Assembly (NCBI RefSeq): GCF_021916785.1 | Contig: NZ_JAKCFC010000005.1 | Coordinates: 248,001-312,000 of the forward strand | DNA: 64,000 nucleotides | Direction of reading: 5' to 3' | Origin: Mycolicibacterium lacusdiani | GTDB taxonomy: Bacteria; Actinomycetota; Actinomycetes; Mycobacteriales; Mycobacteriaceae | Shown: piece by piece, positions 1 to 7,054 of the stretch | How positions within the stretch are numbered: position 1 is the first letter of the stretch | Layout of the letters: every line of letters begins with the position of its first letter | Notes under the pieces: model-generated | What the model was told of the DNA's origin: nothing | The model's input: the letters and a program-made list of their open reading frames with translations, nothing else | The model's database searches: none | Made by a program: the position numbers and the translations under genes

Positions 1-149
1 CCGAATTGGGGCGACCGGTGAGCGAACTGGCAGCCAATGCGTTGGTGGGCCTCGCGTTCCAGTACGGCTTCATCTCCGCATGGTTGAAACGATCGGAGTT
101 CGAGATGCCCGTGCCCTTCGACGTGCTCCCGACATTGGACCGCGGGTAG
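1..149 (+). CDS. 3' end of an unidentified protein (partial)
   Basis: The frame beginning at base 3 stays open for 48 codons and stops with TAG at 147-149. The visible tail is mostly hydrophobic and amphipathic (ELAANALVGLAF, then FISAWLKRSEFEMP) and ends LPTLDRG. The start lies outside the window. It converges on the exporter genes that follow, 11 bases away. A TetR-type C-terminal ligand domain is possible, since exporters often sit beside such regulators, but that is a guess from context. No diagnostic motif is visible. Confidence 0.5.
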   Translation, partial: ELGRPVSELAANALVGLAFQYGFISAWLKRSEFEMPVPFDVLPTLDRG

Positions 150-160
150 CACCCGGCCGG

Positions 161-955
161 TCAGCCGCCTAGCTTGCCGCCTTCGGCGGCAGTCCGATAG
201 CCGCGAACCGTCATCGGCAGGAACAACGCTCCAATCACCAGCGCCCACAGCGCCGTCAGCACCACGGGCAGCCAGATCTCGCCGCCCGAGGACAGCGCAC
301 GCATCGCTGCCGCCGCAGGTGCGAGCGGTTGATACTCGGCGATGGGGCGCAGCAGCGCCGGAAGCTTCTCGACCGGAACGAGAGTCGCGAAGGCCAACCC
401 CGTACACACGGTGTTGGTCCACATCAGGATGATGCGTCCCTGCGGTCGCAGCGCGAGCGTGATCACGATGGTGGCGAAGACCATGACGACGACGACGGGG
501 ATCAGCAGGTAGAGCAGCAGCCCGAAGGCGTTGCCGCCGAACCGGAAACCCATCGCGTACCCGATCGCCACGACGAGCGCGGACGCGACGAACGTGCGCA
601 CCGCCTCTGCGATCAGAGCGCCGGTCAACGGAGACGTTCGGTGTACCGGCATGATCCACAGCCGGGTGAGCAGACCGCTGTCCCTGTCGTAGGGCACCGC
701 GAGCCCAGCGCCGACGGCGCCGGACATGGCGCCGGCCAGTGTGCAGACCGGTATCAACAGGTCCAGGCCGCTGTTTCCGGTGAGACGGGTCATGGACTTG
801 CCGACCAGCACGCCGTAGATGATCAGCAACCCGGCGGGGAACAGCAGGGCCTGCATCGGAACCACGGGATACCGTCGCCACTGGACGAACAGTCGCCCGG
901 CGAAGATCCAACTCTCGGCCAGCAGCGAATGCGATCGCTCGGACGTCGACGTCAT
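161..955 (-). CDS. ABC-2 type exporter permease, DrrC-like
   Basis: This 264-residue membrane protein has about six hydrophobic segments, typical of ABC-2 permeases of the daunorubicin/PDIM exporter family (DrrB/DrrC). Such permeases form the membrane channel that moves lipids or drugs outward, powered by the partner ATPase. The segment with AGAMSGAVGAGLAVPYDRDSG, then a GLLTRLW-type stretch, matches the usual pattern in which a conserved loop precedes helix 3. Its ATG overlaps the stop of the preceding permease by four bases, so the three exporter genes are translationally coupled. The substrate cannot be read from sequence; the nearby fatty acyl-AMP ligase suggests a lipid. Confidence 0.85.
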   Translation of the reverse strand: MTSTSERSHSLLAESWIFAGRLFVQWRRYPVVPMQALLFPAGLLIIYGVLVGKSMTRLTGNSGLDLLIPVCTLAGAMSGAVGAGLAVPYDRDSGLLTRLWIMPVHRTSPLTGALIAEAVRTFVASALVVAIGYAMGFRFGGNAFGLLLYLLIPVVVVMVFATIVITLALRPQGRIILMWTNTVCTGLAFATLVPVEKLPALLRPIAEYQPLAPAAAAMRALSSGGEIWLPVVLTALWALVIGALFLPMTVRGYRTAAEGGKLGG

Positions 956-1689
956 GCCCTACGCCCTTGGATGCGAACGGCGATGGCGCCGAGCACGATC
1001 AGGAGACCGAGGCACCAGGCCAGGCTCGTCACGACGTTGCCGGTCTCGACCTGGCCGATGGTGAACCCGCGCAGCGTCTCGATGATCTGCGAGACCGGCT
1101 GATACTGGACGAAGGGGTGCAGCCAGTCGGGAAAGGCGTCGACCGGCGCGAGACCGGTCGACAACATCACCAGCAGCACCTGGGGGACCAACAGCAGTTG
1201 GCTGGCAACCTCGGTCCGCGCGGCCTTGTTGCCGGTCGCGTCCGCGCCGAGTGACAGCGCCAGTGTCAGCGTCAGCGACATCACGACGAACGCCGCGGCG
1301 TACCAGAAGCCGCTCGTCAGTCGAAAGCCGAAGAAGTACGCGCCCAGGACCGAGGCGGCCAGGGCCAGCACGCCGCGGATCAGGCAGTACGCCATCCGGG
1401 CCATCAGCGGGGTGTAGGGCGAGATGGGCAGGGTGCGCATCCGCGCACTGATACCGCTGATCTTGTCCCACGCCGCCCGATCCGTGGTGGTCAGTGCGCC
1501 GAACAGCATGGCCTGGACCACCATTGCGGGCAGGACGTACTGCGCGTAGCTCATCTGGCCGGTGGGTATGACGTCGCGCAGCAGGAACGTCAGCCCGACC
1601 AGACCGAGTATCGGCACCACGACGGCGAAGACGAGATCCAACCGACCGCGTCGCAACGTACGGGCCGTCAGAAGTGCGAATGCCGTCAC
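952..1689 (-). CDS. ABC-2 type exporter permease, DrrB-like
   Basis: This 245-residue integral membrane protein is the second permease of the exporter. It begins with a short cytoplasmic stretch (TARTLRRGRLDL), a first membrane helix (VFAVVVPILGLVGL) and further helices to residue 240. The mid-protein DKISGISARMRTLPISPYTPL segment corresponds to the coupling region that touches the ATPase in this family. The GTG start overlaps the ATPase stop by four bases (GTGA). It probably forms a heterodimer with the next permease, as DrrB and DrrC do. The gene order ATPase-permease-permease is the same as in drrABC. Confidence 0.85.
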   Translation of the reverse strand: MTAFALLTARTLRRGRLDLVFAVVVPILGLVGLTFLLRDVIPTGQMSYAQYVLPAMVVQAMLFGALTTTDRAAWDKISGISARMRTLPISPYTPLMARMAYCLIRGVLALAASVLGAYFFGFRLTSGFWYAAAFVVMSLTLTLALSLGADATGNKAARTEVASQLLLVPQVLLVMLSTGLAPVDAFPDWLHPFVQYQPVSQIIETLRGFTIGQVETGNVVTSLAWCLGLLIVLGAIAVRIQGRRA

Positions 1690-2621
1690 GTCGACGTGGC
1701 CGGCGTGGTGGTGAGGTGCAGGAACACTTCGTCCAGCGAGGGGCGGCGCAGCGAGATGTCGAGGAGTTCGACGCCGAGTTCGTCCATCCGCCGAGCGATT
1801 TCGGACAAGGTGGCCACGCCCTGCTGTGCGGGCACGGACACCGAACTCGTCTCTGCGTCCACCTCGACCTCGGCGAAGTCGGCCAACGCGTTCGCAATCC
1901 GTGGCAGATCCTCGGGGTCCAATGCCGTCATCTGGCAGTAACTGCTGCCGGTCTGCCGCTTGAGTTCGTCTGCAGTGCCCTTCGCGACGATTTGACCCTG
2001 GTCGAGGATGACGATGGAATCGCTGAGGATGTCGGCTTCTTCGAGGTACTGGGTGGTCAACAGGACGGTGATGTCCTGAGCCGCCATACCGGACACCAGA
2101 TTCCAGACGTCCCGCCGACTACGCGGGTCCAGTCCTGTCGTCGGCTCGTCGAGGAACAGCACCTTCGGTGGCACCACCAGCGACACCGCGATGTCGATGC
2201 GGCGCCGCATGCCGCCGGAGTAGCCGCTGACCTGCCGATCGGCGGCATGGGCCATGTCGAACTGCTGAATCAGTTCCTCAGCGCGTCCTCGCGCCGCGTC
2301 CCGGCGCAAACCGCGCAGCCGACCGAACAGCACCAGGTTCTCCCGGCCGGTGAGCCGGAGATCGAGCGCGGCGTCCTGGCCCGTGACGCCGATGTTGCGG
2401 CGGACCTCCGTCGGTTCACTGGCGACGTCGTAGCCGGCGACGATCGCTCGCCCTGACGACGGCTTCAACAGCGTCGAGAGGATGTTGACCGTAGTGGTCT
2501 TGCCGGCGCCGTTGTGGCCCAGCAACGCGCATACCGAGCCGGTGGGCACCGAGAAGCTCACGTCGCGCAGCGCGGGAACACTCTGGCCGAATGTCTTGGC
2601 GACATTGATGAGCTCGATCAC
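1686..2621 (-). CDS. ABC exporter ATP-binding protein, DrrA-like
   Basis: This 311-residue cytoplasmic ATPase drives the exporter. Walker A GHNGAGKTT is at residues 35-43, the signature YSGGMRRR at 134-141, and Walker B VLFLDE followed by PTTGLD at 154-163. A switch region with TTQYLEEAD follows. The roughly 80-residue C-terminal domain ending in RRPSLDEVFLHLT is characteristic of the DrrA/CcmA exporter ATPases and distinguishes it from importers. The start is GTG at 2621. It heads a three-gene coupled unit and lies 106 bases downstream of the fatty acyl-AMP ligase gene on the same strand, so co-transcription is plausible. Assignment to the PDIM-type transporter is by family only. Confidence 0.92.
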   Translation of the reverse strand: MIELINVAKTFGQSVPALRDVSFSVPTGSVCALLGHNGAGKTTTVNILSTLLKPSSGRAIVAGYDVASEPTEVRRNIGVTGQDAALDLRLTGRENLVLFGRLRGLRRDAARGRAEELIQQFDMAHAADRQVSGYSGGMRRRIDIAVSLVVPPKVLFLDEPTTGLDPRSRRDVWNLVSGMAAQDITVLLTTQYLEEADILSDSIVILDQGQIVAKGTADELKRQTGSSYCQMTALDPEDLPRIANALADFAEVEVDAETSSVSVPAQQGVATLSEIARRMDELGVELLDISLRRPSLDEVFLHLTTTPATST

Positions 2622-2727
2622 GGGCTCACACGATACAGAGCGGTGACCGATCGTGGACCTGCGCTTGATCCCATGTGGCGGAGTCCAATCGTGCGTTGTC
2701 GGTGGGGGATCGACGCTGCGCCGGCAA

Positions 2728-4458
2728 TCACGAATCCAGTCGGGCGAAGCGTCCCTCGCGGTACAGCTCGGCGGAGGCTTGCCTGCGGATCTTGCCGCTC
2801 GTGGTGATCGGGATTGAGCCGCGGCCCACGAACACCAGATCGGCTGCGTTGATCCCGTGCGCCTGCGAGATCGCAGAGATCACATCGCTCTTCACGCTGC
2901 GCAGGCGCTCCTGAGTCTCCTCGGGGGTGGCGCGCTCCTTCATCTCGATGATCGCCACGAGTTGTTCGGTGGTGCCGTCCTCCACCGAGATGGCAGCGAC
3001 CCGACCGTTGGACACCGCGCTCACGGTCGCCTCGATGTCGTCGGGGTAGTGGTTGCGGCCGCGGACGATCAACATGTCCTTGATGCGGCCCATGATGAAC
3101 AATTCGTCGTCGTCGATGAACCCGAGATCGCCTGTGCGCAACCACTTCTGCTCGTCGGCGGCATCGGACGATCCTGCGATCGCGCCACCGAAGGTGTGCT
3201 CGGTCTCCTCGGCCTTGTTCCAGTAGCCCGCGCACACGTTGTCGCCGCGGACCCAGATCTCGCCGATCCGTCCGGCAGGCGACTCCTGCCGGGTGTCCGG
3301 GTCGACGATGCGCAGAGCCGGCGACTGCGGCACGCCATAACTGATCAGGGACGTGCCGGTCGTACTGCGCTTGGCCATGCCGGCCGTGAGCTTCTCCGTG
3401 TCGAAGGTCACGACGACGGGAGGGACGGCCGGGTCGTCGGTGGCGACGAACAGGGTGGCCTCCGCGAGGCCGAACGACGGTCGGATCACCCGACCGGGGA
3501 ATCCGAACTTGCCGAAGCGCTGCGTGAACCGCTTCACCGAAACGGGCTGCACGCGCTCCGCTCCGCAGATGATGGCCAGGACGTTGCTCATGTCGAGGCC
3601 GGTCAGGTCGTCGTCCGTCGTGCGCGCCGCGGCCAGGTCCAGCGCGAAGTTCGGGGCGGCCGTCAACGCGCGCCCCCTGGTCGCCATCTGCTGAATCCAC
3701 CGCGCCGGGCGCTGCAGGAACGCGATCGGGCTCATCACGACCGAGTGCCAGCCGCCGAGGATCGGAGCGCAGATGCCGAGGATGAGTCCCATGTCGTGGT
3801 AGAAGGGCAGCCACGACACCGACGTCGTTCCCGGTGGTGGCACCTTGCCGTACTCGATGAGCAGCGCGGCGACCTGCTGCTCGAAGTTCGCGAACAGGTT
3901 CCGCTGGGACACCATGACGCCCGCGGGGGTGCGCGTGGACCCGGAGGTGTACTGCAGGTAGGCCGTGGCGGGCGGCGTCTCGCGCCGCGACGTCGATCGA
4001 CGGCGCACGCTCAGGTCGAGTGCGTCGACCTCCATCACCACCGGTGCCGGGTTCCCGTCCTGGGACGTGGCGTAGCGCGCTACCGCGGCTGCGGTGTCCG
4101 ACGTGGTGAGCAGAACGGTGGGTTGGGCGTCGCGCATCACGGCCGCCACCCGCTCGTCGTGCGAATCCGCCGACGGTGGCGAGAGCGGCACGGCGATGAC
4201 GTTGGCCTCGAACGAGGCAAGGAAGCCGAGGATGTACGACATGTTCTGCGGCGCCAGGATCGCGACGCGGTCGCCGATCTGCGCGTGGGTGCGGATCTCG
4301 GCCGCCAGCGCGACGACCTGCTGCTGCAGTTGGGCCCACGTGAGCGTCTCCTCGACGCCCTCCCACTCCTGGTCGTAGTTCAGGAACGTGAATGCCGTGT
4401 CGTTCGGTTGAAGGCTGGCTCGCTCGCGAAGAATCGCGGGAATCGACGAGTCGAGCAT
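2728..4458 (-). CDS. Fatty acyl-AMP ligase (FadD/FAAL family)
   Basis: This 576-residue adenylating enzyme should activate a long-chain fatty acid as an acyl-adenylate and pass it to a carrier or polyketide synthase, not to CoA. The A3 phosphate-binding motif LQYTSGSTRTPAG lies at residues 168-180. It is followed by WLPFYHDMGLI and SFGLAEATLFVAT, all typical of mycobacterial FAALs (FadD26/FadD32 type). The C-terminal TTSGKIRRQASAELY holds the usual catalytic lysine region. In M. tuberculosis, FAALs stand beside polyketide synthases; here none is visible in the window, so the acceptor must be encoded elsewhere or upstream. It precedes the DrrABC-like exporter on the same strand. Confidence 0.88.
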   Translation of the reverse strand: MLDSSIPAILRERASLQPNDTAFTFLNYDQEWEGVEETLTWAQLQQQVVALAAEIRTHAQIGDRVAILAPQNMSYILGFLASFEANVIAVPLSPPSADSHDERVAAVMRDAQPTVLLTTSDTAAAVARYATSQDGNPAPVVMEVDALDLSVRRRSTSRRETPPATAYLQYTSGSTRTPAGVMVSQRNLFANFEQQVAALLIEYGKVPPPGTTSVSWLPFYHDMGLILGICAPILGGWHSVVMSPIAFLQRPARWIQQMATRGRALTAAPNFALDLAAARTTDDDLTGLDMSNVLAIICGAERVQPVSVKRFTQRFGKFGFPGRVIRPSFGLAEATLFVATDDPAVPPVVVTFDTEKLTAGMAKRSTTGTSLISYGVPQSPALRIVDPDTRQESPAGRIGEIWVRGDNVCAGYWNKAEETEHTFGGAIAGSSDAADEQKWLRTGDLGFIDDDELFIMGRIKDMLIVRGRNHYPDDIEATVSAVSNGRVAAISVEDGTTEQLVAIIEMKERATPEETQERLRSVKSDVISAISQAHGINAADLVFVGRGSIPITTSGKIRRQASAELYREGRFARLDS

Positions 4459-4859
4459 GGATCTGGCCCTCTCTGCGGCGGAAGCTAAAGCGTTGTGTCG
4501 AGCTTAAGGAATGAAACCACGCGCTGCGCAGCATAGCGAAAACGACTTAGTCGCAGTGTGTTAGCTGAACCGGCTCTGTCAGGGCGGAATTCGAGCGGCC
4601 ACGTTCGGCCCGCAAACTGACTGTTGTTCACCAAGTTTCGATACCTTTCGGCGGATTGGACATGCGCTAGGTGGACATCGGCGTCCGAACAGGGCTTCGT
4701 CCGCCTTGAGATCGGAAACGGTTCGGCTCGGCGGCGGCTCGTGACGGTAGCCAGCACCCGTATCGGTTCACGACGCGCGGGAAGGGCTCGTCTCCGGCGA
4801 TGGCGATGGGCGATCGTCGCCGACGGCGACTCAGCTACCCGTTGGCGGAAGCCGGAACG
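4459..4859 (-). other. 401-base region without a convincing gene
   Basis: This gap is upstream of the FAAL gene and downstream of the membrane-protein gene, both leftward. A minus-strand -10-like TATGCT lies at 4535-4530, some 70 bases before the FAAL start, and is a candidate promoter. A GTCGCC/GGCGAC hairpin with a 3-base loop at 4816-4830 could help end the membrane-protein transcript, but it has no T-run. A 90-codon leftward open frame inside (4757-4485) shows no domain and no plausible start context, so it was not called. Confidence 0.4.
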
Positions 4860-5594
4860 TCAGCGATCGGCCGTCGAGAACCACTTGGTCTTGATGCGCC
4901 ATGAATGCGCGGAGGTCAGTGCGAATGCCGCGCCGCACATGCAGGCGAAGATCCAGACCAGCGTGCCGTTCTCGACCGGCTGCAGCGCCGGTACGAAGGA
5001 GGTGACGATGCGCACGACGCAGGCCATGATCCCGCAGAACGACGCGAACAGGTAGATGTTCGCGATCTTGCGCGAGCGTGGGTCCTTGCGCAGGATCAGC
5101 AGGGCTCGGGAGCCGTATCCGAGCAGGTAGATCAGCGTGCCGCAGAGCAGCACCCAGTAGGAGCCGAGCCAGAAGTCGGTCGGCACCTTGAAGAAGTCGG
5201 GGCGGTAGATCGCGGCACCGTTGCCCAGCGAGAAGGCGACCAGCAGGAGAGGAATGCAGATGGTGGCGGGGAGTTCGACGTACTGCTTGAACGTCCGCTG
5301 CAGCGCATGGTCGTCCTGCAAACGGCCGAGTGCGTTGTAGACGACGGCCGACGCGGCGACGATGTAGAGGTCGTGGCCGAGGTAGTCCTCGAGGTTCCAC
5401 TTGCCCGTCAAAGCGTGCAGCCAGTGGCCGAGCGTCTCCGACGCCAGCGGCGACATCAGCAGCACTGCACCGCCCTGAAGTGCGACGTTGAGCGTCGCGG
5501 CGACTTCCCAGCGGCAGGACCACGTCACCCGGCGAATCCACAAACTCCATGCCACACACGCGATCGTGATCGCGATGAGTACTGCAAGGGCCAT
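4860..5594 (-). CDS. Seven-helix integral membrane protein of unknown function
   Basis: This 244-residue protein has about seven hydrophobic segments. It starts LAVLIAITIACVAWSLWI at the N terminus and ends near residue 230 with IFACMCGAAFALTSAH. A short, charged C-terminal tail (WRIKTKWFSTADR) follows. The layout resembles actinobacterial membrane proteins annotated as MAB_1171c-type putative transporters, which often sit beside small HTH regulators, as here. That resemblance is from memory and no enzymatic motif is visible. It lies 44 bases downstream of the HTH gene on the same strand, so the two likely form one transcript. Function is not known. Confidence 0.75.
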   Translation of the reverse strand: MALAVLIAITIACVAWSLWIRRVTWSCRWEVAATLNVALQGGAVLLMSPLASETLGHWLHALTGKWNLEDYLGHDLYIVAASAVVYNALGRLQDDHALQRTFKQYVELPATICIPLLLVAFSLGNGAAIYRPDFFKVPTDFWLGSYWVLLCGTLIYLLGYGSRALLILRKDPRSRKIANIYLFASFCGIMACVVRIVTSFVPALQPVENGTLVWIFACMCGAAFALTSAHSWRIKTKWFSTADR

Positions 5595-5638
5595 GGAATT
5601 CGCCTTCGAGCGGAATTGCTGTTCAGCAAAGCCTATCG

Positions 5639-6004
5639 CTAAAGCGGCGGCGCGTCTTGCCGTGGCACCAACTGCGACAACTTCTGTCGCCGAACGGTGC
5701 GTTGTGAAGTAACTGGCTCGGTGACGGTGGCCACGGTGAGCGGGGCGGAGTCGAGATAGCTCCAGACCTCTTCGCGGCTCATCAGGCCGAACCGAACCTG
5801 CAGGTCGGGATAGCTGAGGTCGAAGCGGTCCGCCACCCGCCGCAACTCCTCGGCGTTCGGGTAGTCCGGCTCCTTGATGCGTCGGTAATACGTGCTGCTC
5901 GACGTGCCCAAGGCGTCATAAATCGCCTTGGCGTCGATGTCGCCATCCAGCAGGTAGTCGAGCAGTGCCTTCAGCTGCCGGCCGTTCTCATCCGTGCGGG
6001 GCAT
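5639..6004 (-). CDS. Small HTH transcriptional regulator
   Basis: This 121-residue protein has an N-terminal helix-turn-helix. Residues about 22-45 (IDAKAIYDALGTSSSTYYRRI) read as a recognition-helix region, followed by LRRVADRFDLSYPDLQVRFG, similar to repressors of phage-immunity type. The C-terminal 35 residues are basic and probably unstructured. I chose the ATG at 6004 because MPRTDENGRQLKALLDYL starts the folded part; in-frame ATGs at 6025 and 6079 are alternatives. It is divergent from the condensation-like gene at 6141. Two ATCCC-N6-GGG sites in the 136-base interval are candidate operators. Confidence 0.7.
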   Translation of the reverse strand: MPRTDENGRQLKALLDYLLDGDIDAKAIYDALGTSSSTYYRRIKEPDYPNAEELRRVADRFDLSYPDLQVRFGLMSREEVWSYLDSAPLTVATVTEPVTSQRTVRRQKLSQLVPRQDAPPL

Positions 6005-6023
6005 CGCTACACCATAGCTGGCC

Positions 6024-6117
6024 ATCCCGGATTTGGGCAGCGCGAGCCAGATCCTGGAGTGGTTGCTCTTAATTGACATGGTCGTCACGGTTTTGGCAGA
6101 GGTATCCCAATTCTGGG
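6024..6117. promoter_or_regulatory. Divergent promoter region with two ATCCC-N6-GGG sites
   Basis: The element ATCCC-N6-GGG occurs twice in the region between the HTH gene and the condensation-like gene: at 6024-6037 (spacer GGATTT) and 6104-6117 (spacer AATTCT). The second copy extends to TCCCA/TGGGA. One copy sits just upstream of each divergent gene, as expected for an autoregulated repressor. A TACCGT -10-like box lies 10-15 bases before the start at 6141. Binding by the HTH protein is inferred only. Confidence 0.35.
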
Positions 6118-6140
6118 AATGACCCTGTACCGTTCCCCGC

Positions 6141-6755
6141 ATGATGTGCGCAAACATGCAGCTGACTGATTACGACGCCGACGGCCGGCCGGTGCGCGAC
6201 GACCTCGCGCGGCACACAGCGACCCTGTCCGATGTCCTCACCATGGAACTCGACGGGGCGTGCGCCGCGCTCGGGCTGACGGCGGAGGAAGTCCTGCTCG
6301 CCGCGCTCGGTCGTGCCATCGACCGGACCGTCGGGGCCGGTGTCGTCGCCGTCGACCTCACGGGGATCGGGACCTCGGTGCACCCGGTGGCCCTGTCGTG
6401 CGCAGGCCCGTCGGTCCTCCCGGCAACCGACATGCTCGCGTCCGTGCACCATGCCGTCGCCGCTCTCTCGCTGCATCGCGCGCTGCACGAGTTCGCCGAC
6501 CACGTCGCCGTCGCCAACGTGCTGCTCGCGGTTGACGACGTCACCCCCGGCCCGGCCGGCTGGGGACACGGTCTCGAGTTGCACGCACGCCGCCGCGACG
6601 GCGTCGTGGTGCTCGAGTGGTGGTACGACGCGCGCAGCTTCGAGCCCTACACGATCGAGGAACTCGCCGAGCAGCTGCCACTCGCGCTCATCGAACTGAC
6701 CTCCGAGGCATCGGCGCCCATCTTGATCAGCGCCGAACTCGCGATGTCCTACTAG
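6141..6755 (+). CDS. Condensation-domain-like protein, C-terminal half only
   Basis: This 204-residue protein looks like the second half of an NRPS condensation or acyltransferase (PapA-type) fold. It contains LGLTAEEVLLAALGRAIDRTVG, similar to the DVLLAAL..AL.RWTG helix of condensation domains, and ends with LEWWYDARSFEPYTIEELAEQL, similar to the conserved D..YD...I..LA closing segment. The N-terminal half with the catalytic HHxxxDG is absent, and nothing similar is encoded immediately upstream. It may therefore be non-catalytic or the remnant of a larger enzyme. The first ATG at 6141 is used; an in-frame ATG at 6156 is also possible. It is divergent from the HTH gene and upstream of the ileS leader. 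Confidence 0.55.
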   Translation: MMCANMQLTDYDADGRPVRDDLARHTATLSDVLTMELDGACAALGLTAEEVLLAALGRAIDRTVGAGVVAVDLTGIGTSVHPVALSCAGPSVLPATDMLASVHHAVAALSLHRALHEFADHVAVANVLLAVDDVTPGPAGWGHGLELHARRRDGVVVLEWWYDARSFEPYTIEELAEQLPLALIELTSEASAPILISAELAMSY

Positions 6756-6795
6756 TCACCTCGCGACCAGTTGGGAACCCGACGTCACGAGTGCC

Positions 6796-6801
6796 TAGAA
6801 T
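6796..6801 (+). promoter_or_regulatory. -10 box of the ileS leader promoter
   Basis: TAGAAT fits the mycobacterial SigA -10 consensus (TANNNT). It would start the transcript near 6808, exactly where the T-box leader begins. A poor TTGGGA lies 19 bases upstream as the only -35 candidate, which is common in mycobacteria. Confidence 0.5.
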
Positions 6802-6807
6802 CTGGGA

Positions 6808-7049
6808 GTGCCTAGAATTCAGGCACGCGGCGTCGATCCGGCCATCACCGGGGAGTCTTCGGAAGAACCGCGCTTCTCCGAGCGCTCAGTAGAACCGAAC
6901 GGGTGGGCCCGTCATCGCCTCCACGAGCGGCGCACCTGGTGCGCAAGCGGGGTGGTACCGCGGTGTTCGCGCACGTGCGCGACGTCGTCCCCGTGCCTGA
7001 ACCTTCGGCTTCCGAGGCCGTTGGCCTCAATTCGGCACAGGAGACGACG
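6808..7049 (+). promoter_or_regulatory. T-box riboswitch (ileS, ultrashort stem I, translational)
   Basis: A CCGG/CCGG stem I at about 6838-6850 has a loop carrying ATC (6844-6846), the isoleucine specifier codon. The T-box core GGGGTGGTACCGCGG (about 6949-6963) contains TGGT to pair with the tRNA 3' end. Bases 6983-6997 can pair with 7034-7049 (14 of 15 bases, one bulge), hiding the AGGAG Shine-Dalgarno at 7039-7043. Bases 6989-6993 (CCCCG) can pair instead with CGGGG at 6948-6952, which would free the site. This matches the known actinobacterial translational ileS T-box: uncharged tRNA-Ile should switch translation on. Confidence 0.9.
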
Positions 7050-7054
7050 CACCA

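Noticed and set aside
2618..4534. 638-codon frame on the same strand as the FAAL gene, offset
   Set aside because: Arginine-, proline- and glycine-rich shadow of the FAAL gene; its composition is typical of out-of-frame GC-rich DNA.
4485..4757. 90-codon leftward open frame between the FAAL and the membrane-protein gene
   Set aside because: No domain, mixed composition, and it lies where the FAAL promoter is expected. It looks like a chance open frame in GC-rich DNA.
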